Assembly (NCBI GenBank): GCA_018820765.1
Contig: JAHJNN010000016.1
Location: 62,001-126,000, forward strand
Length of the DNA stretch: 64,000 nt
Origin: Gammaproteobacteria bacterium
Lineage (GTDB): Bacteria > Pseudomonadota > Gammaproteobacteria > Burkholderiales > Thiobacillaceae
Reading direction: 5' to 3'
A program made the position numbers and the translations under genes. The notes beneath the pieces are model-generated. The model searched no databases and had not been told where the DNA came from. It worked only from the letters and a program-made list of their open reading frames with translations. Of this stretch, positions 1 to 10,611 are shown in pieces; position 1 is the first letter of the stretch, and each line of letters begins with the position of its first letter.

Positions 1-53
1 TGGCTCCCGGTACATTGAACAGCATCCTCAAACAAGCAGGGCTAAAGGAGTAA
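1..53 (+). CDS. hicA: HicA-family mRNA interferase toxin, C-terminal end only
   Basis: Only the last 16 codons and the TAA lie in the window; they encode APGTLNSILKQAGLKE. The GTLxSILKQAGL tail is the usual end of HicA, a small dsRBD-like toxin that cleaves mRNA. The gene sits 4 bp upstream of hicB, the normal hicA-hicB order. Most of the gene lies before base 1, so whether it is intact cannot be judged. Base 2 begins no complete codon; the reading frame starts at base 3. Confidence 0.6.
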   Translation, partial: APGTLNSILKQAGLKE

Positions 54-57
54 AACC

Positions 58-270
58 ATGCGCTTCGCCATCGTCGTCGAAAAAACAGAGAACAACTATT
101 CCGCCTACGTTCCCGATCTGCCCGGTTGCGTGGCGACCGGCCAGACGGTGGAGGAAGTCGAAAACGAAATTCGATCGGCTATCGAATTTCATATCGAAGG
201 GCTTCGGGAAGATGGCCAGGCCATCCCGCAACCCGTCAGCATCGTTGAATATCTTGAAGTCGCGGCCTGA
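58..270 (+). CDS. hicB: HicB-family antitoxin
   Basis: This 70-residue protein has the HicB partial RNase H-like fold: an N-terminal MRFAIVVEKTE strand, then YSAYVPDLPGCVATGQTVEEVE, followed by a helix (EIRSAIEFHIEGLREDG). Its expected role is to bind and neutralise the HicA toxin encoded just upstream. It ends after SIVEYLEVAA and has no added C-terminal helix-turn-helix or ribbon-helix-helix, so it is the short form and autoregulation by direct DNA binding is not evident. The start is the first ATG, with GGAG about 8 bases upstream inside the hicA end. Confidence 0.82.
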   Translation: MRFAIVVEKTENNYSAYVPDLPGCVATGQTVEEVENEIRSAIEFHIEGLREDGQAIPQPVSIVEYLEVAA

Positions 271-326
271 AAACATTCACGCGAGAAACCCCGTTCCCGC
301 CCACGCTTGCGTGCGTAGACGTTCTT

Positions 327-977
327 ATGAATGTTAGCCCCCTATCTGGCGGAAGGCGCTTCGCTTTCCCACCCCACAGTGGTTTCCTTTTCGCGCTCCT
401 CACCCTTTTCCTTCTTTCCGCGTGCGACCGCGCGCCGTCGCTGCCGAAGCTCAATTCTCACGACGTCATCGTCGCCTTCGGCGACAGCCTCACCCACGGC
501 ACCGGCGCGAGCGCCAACGACGCCTACCCCGCCGTGCTAGCGGCGCTGACCGGCCGCACCGTGATCAACGCCGGCGTGCCCGGCGACACCACCAGTTCGG
601 GCCTGGAGCGCCTGCCCGCGGTGCTGGATGAATACAAACCGCGCCTGGTTCTGCTGTGCCTGGGCGGCAACGACATGCTGAGAAAGCAGCCCGAAGCCGC
701 CACCGAAAACAACCTGCGCCTGCTGGTGAAGACCATACGCGCGAGCGGCGCCGAGGTGGTGTTGATCAGCGTGCCCGAACCGAAGCTGTTCGGCGGGACG
801 CCGGACTTCTACAGCCGCCTCGCCGAGGACCTGAAGCTGCCGCTGGAGCAGGACGTCTTCAACGAGGTGCTGAAGGACAACCGCCTCAAGTCCGACCCCA
901 TCCACGCCAACGCCGCCGGCTATCGCGTGGTCGCCGAACGGCTCGCCGAATTCCTGCGGGAGACCGGCGCGCTGTGA
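327..977 (+). CDS. SGNH/GDSL-family esterase, predicted lipoprotein (TesA-like)
   Basis: The 216-residue protein carries the SGNH hydrolase blocks: FGDSLTHGTG (catalytic Ser, about residues 51-60), the Gly oxyanion block in NAGVPGDTTSSG, GGND (about 112-115) and DPIHANAAGY with the Asp-His pair. The N-terminus has a hydrophobic segment ending in LLSAC, a lipobox, so it should be a lipid-anchored periplasmic esterase, lysophospholipase or thioesterase like TesA. It overlaps the TRAP small permease start (GTGA), so the two genes are probably cotranscribed. The first 15 residues before the hydrophobic stretch are long for a signal peptide, and the true start could lie a little downstream. The substrate is unknown. 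Confidence 0.85.
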   Translation: MNVSPLSGGRRFAFPPHSGFLFALLTLFLLSACDRAPSLPKLNSHDVIVAFGDSLTHGTGASANDAYPAVLAALTGRTVINAGVPGDTTSSGLERLPAVLDEYKPRLVLLCLGGNDMLRKQPEAATENNLRLLVKTIRASGAEVVLISVPEPKLFGGTPDFYSRLAEDLKLPLEQDVFNEVLKDNRLKSDPIHANAAGYRVVAERLAEFLRETGAL

Positions 978-1513
978 AATCCCTGCTTGCGCTGGCCCGC
1001 CTGATCGATGCGCTGACCGAACGCGTCGGCCGTCTGGTCATCTGGCTGGTGCTGGTCGCCACCCTGATTTCGGCGGGCAATGCGCTCAGCCGCTATCTGC
1101 TCGGCGAAAGCTCCAACGCCTGGCTGGAAATCCAGTGGTATCTGTTCGGCGCGATGTTTCTGCTGGCGGCGGGCTACACGCTCAAGCACAACGGCCACGT
1201 GCGCATCGACATCCTCTACAACCGCTTCGGCCCGCGCGGCCAGGCGTGGATCGATCTTGCCGGCGGCCTGCTGTTCCTGCTGCCGATGGCCGTGCTGCTG
1301 GCCTGGCTCGCGTGGCCGATGTTCCATGAGGCCTGGGTCACGCACGAAATGTCGCCCGACGCCGGCGGCCTCGTGCGCTGGCCGGTAAAGCTGCTGCTGC
1401 CGGCGGGTTTCGGCCTGCTCGTGCTGCAGGGCGTGGCCGAAGCGATCAAGCGCATCGGCGTGCTGTCCGGCCACCTCGAACTGCCGCGCGAAGCGCCGGA
1501 AGAGGACGTGTGA
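974..1513 (+). CDS. dctQ: TRAP transporter small permease subunit DctQ
   Basis: The 179-residue protein has four predicted membrane segments (about 20-40, 55-75, 90-115, 140-160) and the DctQ-family pattern NALSRYLLGESSNAWLEIQW followed by YTLKHNGHVRIDIL. DctQ pairs with the large permease DctM to form the membrane part of a tripartite ATP-independent periplasmic transporter for carboxylates. The GTG start overlaps the stop of the esterase gene, and the stop overlaps the dctM start (GTGA at 1510-1513), so translation looks coupled. No substrate receptor is adjacent; a DctP-type receptor lies at 12542-13627 on the other strand. Confidence 0.9.
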   Translation: MKSLLALARLIDALTERVGRLVIWLVLVATLISAGNALSRYLLGESSNAWLEIQWYLFGAMFLLAAGYTLKHNGHVRIDILYNRFGPRGQAWIDLAGGLLFLLPMAVLLAWLAWPMFHEAWVTHEMSPDAGGLVRWPVKLLLPAGFGLLVLQGVAEAIKRIGVLSGHLELPREAPEEDV

Positions 1514-2907
1514 TCGTGGCAAACCTGGCGCCGCTGATGTTCCTTGGCCTGGTGGTCTTCCTGCTGTCGGGCTATCCGGTGGCGTTCGCGCTCGCCGCCA
1601 ACGGTCTCCTGTTCGCCGGCATCGGCATCATGGCAGGGCTGTTCGACGTGTCGCTCTTGCACGCGCTGCCCGAACGCGTCTACGGCATCGTCGCCAATCC
1701 CACTCTGCTGGCGATCCCCTTCTTCGCCTTCATGGGACTGATCCTCGAACGTTCCGGCATGGCCGAAGACCTGCTCGACACCATCGGCCAGATGTTCGGC
1801 TCGCTGCGCGGCGGGCTGGCCTACGCAGTGATCCTGGTCGGCGGGCTTCTGGCGGCCACCACCGGCGTGGTCGCCGCCACCGTCATCGCCATGGGGCTGA
1901 TCTCGCTGCCGGTGATGCTGCGCTACGGCTACGATAAGCGTCTGGCCGCCGGCGTCATCGCCGCCTCCGGCACGCTGGCGCAGATCGTGCCGCCGTCATT
2001 GGTCTTGATCGTGCTGGCCGACCAGCTCGGCGCCTCGGTCGGCGACATGTACAAGGGCGCGCTCGTCCCGGGCCTGGCGCTGGTCGGGCTGTATCTGCTC
2101 TACATATTCGGCGTGACGCTGGTGAAGCCCCATGCCGTCCCCGCCATGCCGGCTTCCGCGCGCACCCTGCACGGGTCCGCGCTGCTGCTGCGCATGTTCA
2201 CCACGCTGCTGCCGCCGCTGGTGCTGATCTTCCTGGTGCTCGGCACCATCTTCCTCGGCGTCGCCACGCCGACCGAAGGCGGCGCGATGGGCGCCGCCGG
2301 CGCGCTGCTGCTGGCGCTGGCGCGCGGGCGACTCTCCCGCCTGCAATTGACGCAGGCGATGGACAGCACCACCCACCTCACCACCTTCGTCATTTTCATC
2401 CTGATCGGCTCGACGATTTTCACCCTGGTGTTCCGCGGGCTCGATGGCGACGTGTGGGTGGAGCACCTGTTCAACCAGCTGCCCGGCGGGGTGCTCGGCT
2501 TTCTCGTCGTGGTCAACCTGCTGGTGTTCACGCTGGCGTTTTTCCTCGACTTCTTCGAGATCGCCTTCATCGTGGTGCCGCTGGTGGGCCCGATCGCCTA
2601 CAAGCTCGGCATCGACCCGATCTGGTTCGGCGTCATGCTCGCGGTCAACATGCAGACCGCCTTCATGCACCCGCCGTTCGGCTTCGCCCTGTTCTACCTG
2701 AAGAGCGTCGCGCCGAAGGCCATCCGCACCGCCGACATCTACCGGGGGGCAGTCCCCTTTCTAGTCATCCAGCTCTTCATGGTCGCCGTGGTGCTGGCCT
2801 TCCCGCAGGTGGTGCTGCGCGATGCGCCGCCGGACGCCAGCAGCGTCACCGAAATCCCCGTCGACGTCGATCCCGACGCCTATTACCTGCCCGCCGAGTG
2901 GCGCTGA
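1510..2907 (+). CDS. dctM: TRAP transporter large permease subunit DctM
   Basis: The 465-residue protein has about 12 hydrophobic segments and typical DctM motifs, including NPTLLAIPFFAFMGLILERSG and ATPTEGGAMGAAGALLLAL. DctM is the sodium-coupled transport channel of TRAP systems in the inner membrane. The GTG start overlaps the dctQ stop. The C-terminal 30 residues (about 436-465) are acidic, polar and probably cytosolic. The length is somewhat above the usual 425-430 residues because of that tail. Confidence 0.92.
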   Translation: MIVANLAPLMFLGLVVFLLSGYPVAFALAANGLLFAGIGIMAGLFDVSLLHALPERVYGIVANPTLLAIPFFAFMGLILERSGMAEDLLDTIGQMFGSLRGGLAYAVILVGGLLAATTGVVAATVIAMGLISLPVMLRYGYDKRLAAGVIAASGTLAQIVPPSLVLIVLADQLGASVGDMYKGALVPGLALVGLYLLYIFGVTLVKPHAVPAMPASARTLHGSALLLRMFTTLLPPLVLIFLVLGTIFLGVATPTEGGAMGAAGALLLALARGRLSRLQLTQAMDSTTHLTTFVIFILIGSTIFTLVFRGLDGDVWVEHLFNQLPGGVLGFLVVVNLLVFTLAFFLDFFEIAFIVVPLVGPIAYKLGIDPIWFGVMLAVNMQTAFMHPPFGFALFYLKSVAPKAIRTADIYRGAVPFLVIQLFMVAVVLAFPQVVLRDAPPDASSVTEIPVDVDPDAYYLPAEWR

Positions 2908-3004
2908 GGCTCGGCCCGGGGCGGGAAACGTGAGAAAATGAACGGCTTCGCGCATTGTCTGTCTCATGCGCGTCATCACAACCCCTATTCCAGGAACTGA
3001 ATCC

Positions 3005-3331
3005 ATGAGCGAACTCATCATCGAAGATATCCTCGTCGGCAACGGCGACACCGCCAGCGCAGGCCAGTACGTGACGGTGCACTACACCGGCTGGCTCACC
3101 GACGGCAAGAAATTCGACTCCAGCGTCGACCGCAACGACCCCTTCGAATTCCGCCTCGGCGCGGGGCAGGTCATCCCCGGCTGGGACCAGGGCGTGGCCG
3201 GCATGCAGATCGGCGGCAAGCGCAAGCTCACCATCCCGCCGGAACTGGGCTACGGGGCCCGCGGCGCCGGCGGCGTGATTCCGCCGAACGCCACGCTGGT
3301 GTTCGAAGTCGAGCTGCTGGGCGTCAATTAA
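3005..3331 (+). CDS. FKBP-type peptidyl-prolyl cis-trans isomerase
   Basis: This 108-residue single-domain FKBP shows the family core [37 protein letters not shown] and [24 protein letters not shown]. It lacks a signal peptide and is expected to be a cytosolic prolyl isomerase and folding helper. The ATG at 3005 (MSELIIED) is chosen because AGGAA precedes it and homologues begin there; an upstream in-frame ATG at 2966 would add 13 unlikely residues. It lies 31 bp before ygiQ and may share its transcript. Confidence 0.92.
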   Translation: MSELIIEDILVGNGDTASAGQYVTVHYTGWLTDGKKFDSSVDRNDPFEFRLGAGQVIPGWDQGVAGMQIGGKRKLTIPPELGYGARGAGGVIPPNATLVFEVELLGVN

Positions 3332-3362
3332 TCCTGTGTCCGCGCATGCCGCGGACAACCCC

Positions 3363-5642
<2,280 letters not shown>

Positions 5643-5645
<3 letters not shown>

Positions 5646-5728
5646 GAGGGGTGCCTCGCCCCGAATTTCGGACCAGTGCAAACCAACCCATTCGGGAGTA
5701 CCCGAAGGGCATAAAGGCGCCCCTCCTA
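5643..5728. repeat. Dispersed palindromic repeat, TAGGAGGGG family
   Basis: The ends are inverted: TAGGAGGGGTGCC at 5643-5655 matches the complement of GGCGCCCCTCCTA at 5716-5728 at 12 of 13 positions. A related element lies at 45380-45455. The left end contains the ygiQ stop codon. The element fills the ygiQ-DUF2288 intergenic space. Confidence 0.7.
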
Positions 5729-5731
5729 CAC

Positions 5732-6043
5732 ATGACCACCCCCAGCGACATCCTCCGCGCCAAGCTCAACCTCGAAACCGCCCAACTCGCCTGGCCTGAA
5801 CTCGAACGCCACTTTGCGCGCGGCGACGTCATCAAGATCGCCCCCGGCATGGACCTGGTCGACGCCGCCCTCCATGTTGCCGAGAACAATACCGCCACCG
5901 TGCAGGCGTGGCTGGCCGAAGGCCGCATCGCCCGCGCCGGGTTGAGCGACGCCGAAGATTGGCATGCGCGCCAGCCGATGTTCTGGGCGGTGGTGGTGGC
6001 GCCGTGGGTGCTGGTGCAGGAAGTGTTGAAGGAACTGGAATAG
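5732..6043 (+). CDS. DUF2288 family protein
   Basis: The 103-residue protein matches DUF2288 in pattern: LRAKLNLETAQLAWPELERHFARG, then GMDLVDAALHVAENNTATVQ and a C-terminal WHARQPMFWAVVVAPWVLVQE. This small protein is common in gamma- and betaproteobacteria and has no known function. The ATG at 5732 immediately follows a palindromic repeat, so its ribosome site (CTCCTACAC) is weak. A strong terminator follows the stop directly. Confidence 0.75.
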   Translation: MTTPSDILRAKLNLETAQLAWPELERHFARGDVIKIAPGMDLVDAALHVAENNTATVQAWLAEGRIARAGLSDAEDWHARQPMFWAVVVAPWVLVQEVLKELE

Positions 6044-6081
6044 CCCAACAAAAAGCCCGCCGAAGCGGGCTTTTTGTTGGG
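6044..6081 (+). terminator. Rho-independent terminator, bidirectional
   Basis: A perfect 17-bp stem, CCCAACAAAAAGCCCGC paired with GCGGGCTTTTTGTTGGG, closes a CGAA tetraloop. The T-run lies within the stem on both strands, so it can end transcription of DUF2288 and also of the converging DUF302 gene. Confidence 0.9.
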
Positions 6082-6101
6082 CACAGAGCACCTCAACTTG
6101 G

Positions 6102-6165
6102 GTCATTCCGGCAGAAGCTGGAATCCAGCTTAATCAAACTGGACCCCGGCTTCTACCGGGGTGAC
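6102..6165. repeat. Dispersed palindromic repeat, GTCATTCCGGC family (copy 1)
   Basis: The element begins GTCATTCCGGCAGAAGCTGG and ends CCCCGGCTTCTACCGGGGTGAC; each half forms its own hairpin and the ends are inverted. A second, closely similar copy lies at 13692-13758. This family is widespread in betaproteobacterial intergenic DNA. Confidence 0.85.
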
Positions 6166-6171
6166 ACTCGA

Positions 6172-6567
6172 TCAGGCGGCCAGGCTGTCCTTCACCCGCA
6201 TCAGGCGCGCGCGCGCTTCGGTCGCGACGCCGTGCACGGCGGTGTTGGAGACCAGTTTCACCATGATGCCGGGGTCAAGGAAGGACACGGTGACCTTGCC
6301 GTCGGCTTCCTCGCGCACGACGACGTTGCACGGCAAGAGCATGCCGACGTCGGGTTCGGCGCTGATGGCCTGGTTGGCCAGCGGCGGGTTGCAGGCGCCG
6401 AGGATGCGGTAGGGGCGCATATCGACGTCGAGCTTGGCCTTCATGGTGCTCTTCACATCGATGTCGGTCAGCACGCCGAAGCCTTCTGTTTTCAGTGCGG
6501 CGGTGACCTTTTCGATGGCTGCGTCGAAGGGGCCGCTGATCTGGGTGTCGAATCCGTATTCGCTCAT
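6172..6567 (-). CDS. DUF302 domain protein
   Basis: The 131-residue protein fits the DUF302 fold: [33 protein letters not shown], then [17 protein letters not shown] and [23 protein letters not shown]. The GACNPPLA and LPCNV motifs with conserved cysteines are characteristic. The function is unknown; DUF302 proteins often occur in sulfur oxidisers and near redox genes, and the next gene upstream is a cytochrome c. The ATG at 6567 has AGGAG six bases upstream. No signal peptide is evident. Confidence 0.85.
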   Translation of the reverse strand: MSEYGFDTQISGPFDAAIEKVTAALKTEGFGVLTDIDVKSTMKAKLDVDMRPYRILGACNPPLANQAISAEPDVGMLLPCNVVVREEADGKVTVSFLDPGIMVKLVSNTAVHGVATEARARLMRVKDSLAA

Positions 6568-6642
6568 GGTATTGCTCCTGGTTGGGTGTGATTTCAATGG
6601 CGGCATTTTACCTGCTCCGGCGCCGCAAAGCCCGTGGCCCGT

Positions 6643-7110
6643 TCAGGGTTCCAGCGATTGCCGCTCCATTTTCCACCACAGTTGGTACACCTCGTCGGAC
6701 CACAGCGACTTGATGTAGGCCACGACGTCCTGCATCTGCTGTTCGCTGAGCGTGTCCTTCCAGGCGGGCATGTTGCCCTGCCCGCCGGGGCTGCCTTCGC
6801 GGATCACTTCCAGCAGCACGGCAGTCGGGTGGTGCCAGGCGTGCGCGCTGTCGTCGAGCGGCGGCGGCGGGAAGCGGCCGGCCGCGTCGCGGATGCGCCA
6901 GTCGCCGGGTGGCCCCTTGCCCTCGGTCCCGTGGCACGCCAGGCAGTGCTGCGTATAGACGGCTTGGCCGCGCGCGATCTGGTGTACCTCCTGGTAGCGG
7001 TTGGGCGGGGCGGAATCGGCGCTGGACGCGGAATCGTCCGCCTGCTCGCAGGCGGCCAGCGTCAAGCCGGCGAACAGCACCGCGAGGATTTTCAGATTGG
7101 GGCTTTTCAT
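6643..7110 (-). CDS. Lipoprotein cytochrome c, single haem
   Basis: The 155-residue protein has a signal peptide with the lipobox LTLAAC, one CLACH haem-binding site, and MPAWKDTLSEQQMQDVVAYIKSLW supplying the likely distal methionine in the class I cytochrome c fold. It should be anchored to the outer face of a membrane and carry electrons in the periplasm. The start MKSPNL at 7110 is preferred because AGGAAAG precedes it; an ATG at 7125 is possible. The partner is unknown. Confidence 0.88.
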   Translation of the reverse strand: MKSPNLKILAVLFAGLTLAACEQADDSASSADSAPPNRYQEVHQIARGQAVYTQHCLACHGTEGKGPPGDWRIRDAAGRFPPPPLDDSAHAWHHPTAVLLEVIREGSPGGQGNMPAWKDTLSEQQMQDVVAYIKSLWSDEVYQLWWKMERQSLEP

Positions 7111-7152
7111 CGTCTTCCTTTCCATGGGCAGAGGTGGACCGCGTCTTCCCGG

Positions 7153-7911
7153 TCAAGTTTCACTGCCCGCCGCATCCGGCAGCAGCCCCGCCAGCAAACG
7201 CTGCATGCTGCGCCAGTGCGAGCCCTCCCAGAACACTCGGCCGCACACGTCGCAGGTGGAAAAGCGTTCGTAATGCGCCTGCACCTTCGGCGGCAGGCGA
7301 TCGAACACGCTGGCCTTGTCGACCGGGCGCAGCGGCGCGTTGCAGTGTAGGCACAGGGTGAACGGGCGGGCGCTGCGCACGAGGTCGAGCCGCTCGACGA
7401 CCTCGCGCAGCTGCGCCTCCGATTTCAGCGCATGCACATAGCAGCCGTGCGTCACCGCGCGCCGCTTCAGCAGTTCGCGATCGCGCGTCAGTACGATGCG
7501 GCCGTCGTTCTCGCAAATCGCCACAATGGCGTCGTCGTGGAAGTGGTTGTCGTACAGCGTATCGAATCCCAGCATGCGCAGCATGTGGGCCAGTCCGCCG
7601 AGGTGCGCGTCGGCGACGAAGCGCGCCTCTCTCAACGGCGTGTCGCGCACCCGCAAGAGCGGCGTCACGTCCATCGCCTCGAAGCGGGGATACACCGCCA
7701 CCCGGTCGCCGTCCTGCATCAACCGATCGAAGTCCACCGATTCGCCGTTCACCAGGATCAGCTCCACCTCGGTGTGCGGCACGCCCAGCGCCTCGATCAT
7801 GTGCTTGGTGGTCGCCTGCCGCGCGCACGGCACGGTGAATTCCTGTTTGCGCCGGGCTGGCGCCAGGAAGTCGTTCAGTTCTTCATAAAAGCGAAAGGTC
7901 GCGGTCACCAT
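7153..7911 (-). CDS. Mut7-C RNase domain protein with N-terminal ubiquitin-like domain
   Basis: About 252 residues. Residues 1-85 resemble the Mut7-C ubiquitin/ThiS-like domain (VTATFRFYEELNDFL to VAVYPRFEAMDV). The rest matches the Mut7-C PIN-like RNase domain: RFVADAHLGGLAHMLRMLGFDTLY, IVLTRDRELLKRR, then a zinc-ribbon pair CLHC and CDVC and the end GSHWRSMQ. The predicted role is an RNase acting on RNA or in stress response; the substrate is unknown. The start at MVTATF is chosen for alignment with the fold; an ATG 12 codons upstream (7947) is possible. Confidence 0.82.
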   Translation of the reverse strand: MVTATFRFYEELNDFLAPARRKQEFTVPCARQATTKHMIEALGVPHTEVELILVNGESVDFDRLMQDGDRVAVYPRFEAMDVTPLLRVRDTPLREARFVADAHLGGLAHMLRMLGFDTLYDNHFHDDAIVAICENDGRIVLTRDRELLKRRAVTHGCYVHALKSEAQLREVVERLDLVRSARPFTLCLHCNAPLRPVDKASVFDRLPPKVQAHYERFSTCDVCGRVFWEGSHWRSMQRLLAGLLPDAAGSET

Positions 7912-7991
7912 GGGCGTGTGACATTCATCGGGACTCGTGATGCGCAATGCGTCTAAGGCCTGCTCACCTGAATGTTACGCCCAAGCCGTGC

Positions 7992-9434
7992 TTATTCCCC
8001 GACCTGCTGGGCCCACAGCATGGCGTCGATATGGAAACCGTTGACCCGCCAGATATCCAGGCCGACCGCGTGCGCAAGTGTGGCGACGTTTTCGTTGTCG
8101 GCTTGCTCGCAGGCGATCGCCAAATCCAGATAGGGCGCATATTTCCCCTGCTGACGCAGCAGCGCCTCGTCGACCAGGGGCGGCAGATTGACCTGCTTCA
8201 GAACGGCCTCCATCGGCATCGACAGCACGACGTCCAGCAGGGAGAACATGCCCGCCACGAACAGCTCATCCCGCTCGGCTGCGGACAGCGCACCCTGCGC
8301 GCACAGTTCGGCCAACCGCGCCCGAATCAGGGCGTTTTCCATCACCGCCCAGTCCAGCCCCGACGTTTCCCCGCTGGTAAACAGCAGCAGGGTCAGCCAG
8401 CGGTAGAACTTTTGCCGGCCCAGCACCGCCAGCGCCTGCTCCAGGGTGGCCACCGTGTGCAGCAGGCCCATTCCCGGGGAATTGATATAGCGCAGCAGCT
8501 TGTAGGACAGCGCCAGGTTCTGCTTGATCAGGGCGGTCAGTTCGGGCGTCTCCGCATCGCTTCGCAGCTTGTTCAGAAGCTGCAGGATCTTGATGCGGCC
8601 CGCGTCCATCTTCGGTGCGTTCAGCTTTTCCCGGCTGGTGATGAACGGTCCCTGGTAATACGAAAACGGCAAGCCGACGCAGACGCTGTATTCCTCCAGG
8701 GTCTGGATGTTGGTCGCCACGAACCTGATTTTCGGGGACAGCCTGAGCGCGGCATCCATCCGGTCGCTGATGACCGGGATGTCGCTGTTGCCGACATCGA
8801 CAAACAGGAAATCCGCCAGCGCCAGAAAAGGCGCCATGTCCGGAGTTTCCACGCCGTCCGCGCGCAGGCCCATTTGATATCCCAGCGCCTTCAGGCGGGT
8901 CAGCCCGGCCAGACAGGATGCGTGATCGGCGAGGAGTTGCGGATTGGTGCCCACCACGTACACGATGCCCTGGGGCTGCGGTACTTCGAGAAAAGGCGTT
9001 TCGAGGGAACTGGCCGACACCTCGACAAAGGCCAGCCGGTAAGCCAGCAGCTTCTGGATCCCCATCTCCTCCAGATTACGCACCAGCACCTTGTCGTACA
9101 GGCGCTGCATGCTGACGCTGGAGGCCCGCACCCGCGGGTTGATCTTGTAGCCCAGGCTCAGGATATAACCCGCCACGCGCTTGTCCTTGCCCAGCACGGC
9201 TTCACGGCACACGATCGACTTGGCCGGCTGGGACGCCAGCGAGGCACTCGAATGGGTCACGACCTCGGTGGGCGGCGCATTCACCTCGCTCGCCAGCGGC
9301 GCAACGGCGTTCAGCTTGCGAAAAGCGGCCCGCTGGGCGCGGGACGTGAACAGGCCGTCAAGCTCGGCGTCCCGGCGCCGCTTGGTCCTGTTGCCCCTGA
9401 ACATTCTGAGAAAACGATCCAGCATCAAAGCCAT
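7992..9434 (-). CDS. EAL-like/HDOD signalling protein
   Basis: About 480 residues. A basic N-terminus (residues 1-50) precedes a degenerate EAL-type domain (SIVCREAVLGKDKRVAGYIL, about 70-260) that lacks an obvious EAL catalytic signature. A C-terminal HDOD domain follows (about 270-450) with NLALSYKLLRYINSPGMG and ALAVLGRQKFYRWLTLLL. Proteins of this YuxH-like architecture act as non-enzymatic signalling adaptors, often in motility or twitching regulation. The start is uncertain between ATG 9434 (MALML) and ATG 9425; neither has a strong ribosome site. It appears monocistronic. Confidence 0.82.
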   Translation of the reverse strand: MALMLDRFLRMFRGNRTKRRRDAELDGLFTSRAQRAAFRKLNAVAPLASEVNAPPTEVVTHSSASLASQPAKSIVCREAVLGKDKRVAGYILSLGYKINPRVRASSVSMQRLYDKVLVRNLEEMGIQKLLAYRLAFVEVSASSLETPFLEVPQPQGIVYVVGTNPQLLADHASCLAGLTRLKALGYQMGLRADGVETPDMAPFLALADFLFVDVGNSDIPVISDRMDAALRLSPKIRFVATNIQTLEEYSVCVGLPFSYYQGPFITSREKLNAPKMDAGRIKILQLLNKLRSDAETPELTALIKQNLALSYKLLRYINSPGMGLLHTVATLEQALAVLGRQKFYRWLTLLLFTSGETSGLDWAVMENALIRARLAELCAQGALSAAERDELFVAGMFSLLDVVLSMPMEAVLKQVNLPPLVDEALLRQQGKYAPYLDLAIACEQADNENVATLAHAVGLDIWRVNGFHIDAMLWAQQVGE

Positions 9435-9700
9435 TCCATCAGGCGTGCATCGATTGAGCGTCGTTCCAAGGCCTGGCTTCATGGCCGTGGTCATCCGACG
9501 CCCCGGGAGACTCCCGCATTGTTGTTGTGCCGACTCGCCACCCGTTCCGGCACGGCGCACGGCGCTCCCAGCCTGCCATCATATCCGTACGGTCGCCCGG
9601 CACGGTGCACCGAACCGGAATACCGCCTGCGTCCTGTGCGGCAGGCGGCGCTCAGCGTCTCATCAGGGCAACAGACCGCACCCGCACCCCCCAGACGTAC
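9435..9700. other. Non-coding stretch, no feature recognised
   Basis: Between the EAL/HDOD gene and the small basic protein gene I see no convincing ORF, RNA or palindrome apart from the hairpin at 9701-9725. It presumably holds the promoter and leader of the EAL/HDOD gene, but no clear -35/-10 pair was picked out. Confidence 0.4.
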
Positions 9701-9725
9701 AAACGCCACCTCGACGGTGGCGTTT
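9701..9725 (-). terminator. Terminator-like hairpin after the small basic protein gene
   Basis: AAACGCCACC and GGTGGCGTTT form a 10-bp perfect stem around TCGAC. The U-run on the minus strand is only TTT, so termination may be weak. It lies 22 bp downstream of the stop at 9747. Confidence 0.6.
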
Positions 9726-9746
9726 GCTCGGGTTCTCAGGCTGCAA

Positions 9747-9875
9747 TCAGTGCGGAACCTTGATCGGTTTGCCCGTTTTGGGCGGAACGATGAACGATCC
9801 CACCGGAACCACAACCTGTTTCGGCTTCTTGGGTTTCTTCGCTTCCTTGTTTCCACGCAACTGGCCTTTTGCCAT
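9747..9875 (-). CDS. Small basic conserved hypothetical protein
   Basis: This 42-residue protein starts MAKGQLRGNKEAKKPKK and has a C-terminal VVVPVGSFIVPPKTGKPIKVPH. I recall short proteins with the MAKGQxRGNxEAKKPK start in many betaproteobacteria, without known function. The first half is strongly basic, suggesting nucleic-acid or ribosome contact, which is inference. The start is supported by AGGAG eight bases upstream and by the family start; longer in-frame readings are not needed. A hairpin terminator follows. Confidence 0.72.
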   Translation of the reverse strand: MAKGQLRGNKEAKKPKKPKQVVVPVGSFIVPPKTGKPIKVPH

Positions 9876-10088
9876 GGTAATTCTCCTTGCAACGTCTTCG
9901 GAAACTTCCGGCTGCGGCTGCGCAATATGCGCAAACGCAGCACAAACCAATCATAGGCCGATGTACGGGAATGGCTAGCGTTATATTCGGGGAGCCGTGA
10001 ATGAACAATCCGGCCCGCCTGGACGCCGCCCGGTTGGTCTGCCGCGGCATGTCCAGCGCTATAGAAAACAACCGTACTCCCGGCATAA

Positions 10089-10506
10089 TGAACCGCCCCG
10101 ACTTTCGTGGAGGCCATTTGGTTTAAGTGCAGGCCGTTGACTCGGCCTGTTCGGCGAGTTGCCGGTAGTAGTTTGCCTCAGCTTCGGCGGGCGGGATATA
10201 GCCGATGGGTTCGAGCAGCCTGACGTGGTTGAACCACGCCACCCATTCCAGCGTCGCCAGTTCCACCGCTTCCCGTGTCTTCCACGGGCCGCGCCGGTGG
10301 ATCAGCTCCGCCTTGTATAGCCCGTTGATCGTCTCGGCGAGCGCGTTGTCGTAGCTGTCGCCCTTGCTTCCGACGGAGGGTTCGACACCCGCCTCGGACA
10401 AACGCTCGCTGTAGCGGATCGACACATACTGCGAGCCCCGGTCGGAGTGATGCACGAGGCTGCCGTTACGCTCCGGCTGACGGGCATACAACGCCTGCTC
10501 CAGCCC
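10089..10506 (-). pseudogene. IS3-family transposase remnant (C-terminal part and right end)
   Basis: Codons 10123-10506 encode the C-terminal third of an IS3 OrfB integrase: SLVHHSDRGSQYVS (second Asp), GDSYDNALAETINGLYKAE (catalytic Glu) and WFNHVRLLEPIGYIPPAEAE to the stop. The first Asp and the whole N-terminus are missing. At about 10089 the sequence TGAACCGCCCCGACTTTCG looks like the terminal inverted repeat. The upstream side is cut exactly where a GTAGGTTGGGCT repeat begins, so the element is immobile. Confidence 0.85.
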
Positions 10507-10600
10507 GTAGGTTGGGCTGAATGGAATGAAGCCCAACGTGAAAATCCTCTCGCATACGCGAACAACCGCCAAAGATTTTGGGCTTTGCAGCCCAACCTAC
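10507..10600. repeat. Dispersed palindromic repeat, GTAGGTTGGGCT family
   Basis: GTAGGTTGGGCT at 10507-10518 is the perfect inverse of AGCCCAACCTAC at 10589-10600; internal GAAGCCCAACGTG adds a further arm. It interrupts the IS3 transposase gene. Such GTTGGGCT repeats occur in many proteobacterial genomes. Confidence 0.8.
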
Positions 10601-10611
10601 ACGGGCTGCCT

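Noticed and set aside
7947..9956. Long plus-strand ORF opposite the EAL/HDOD gene
   Set aside because: It is Gln/Arg/His-rich, without family motifs, and mirrors the codon bias of the minus-strand gene, so it is a shadow.
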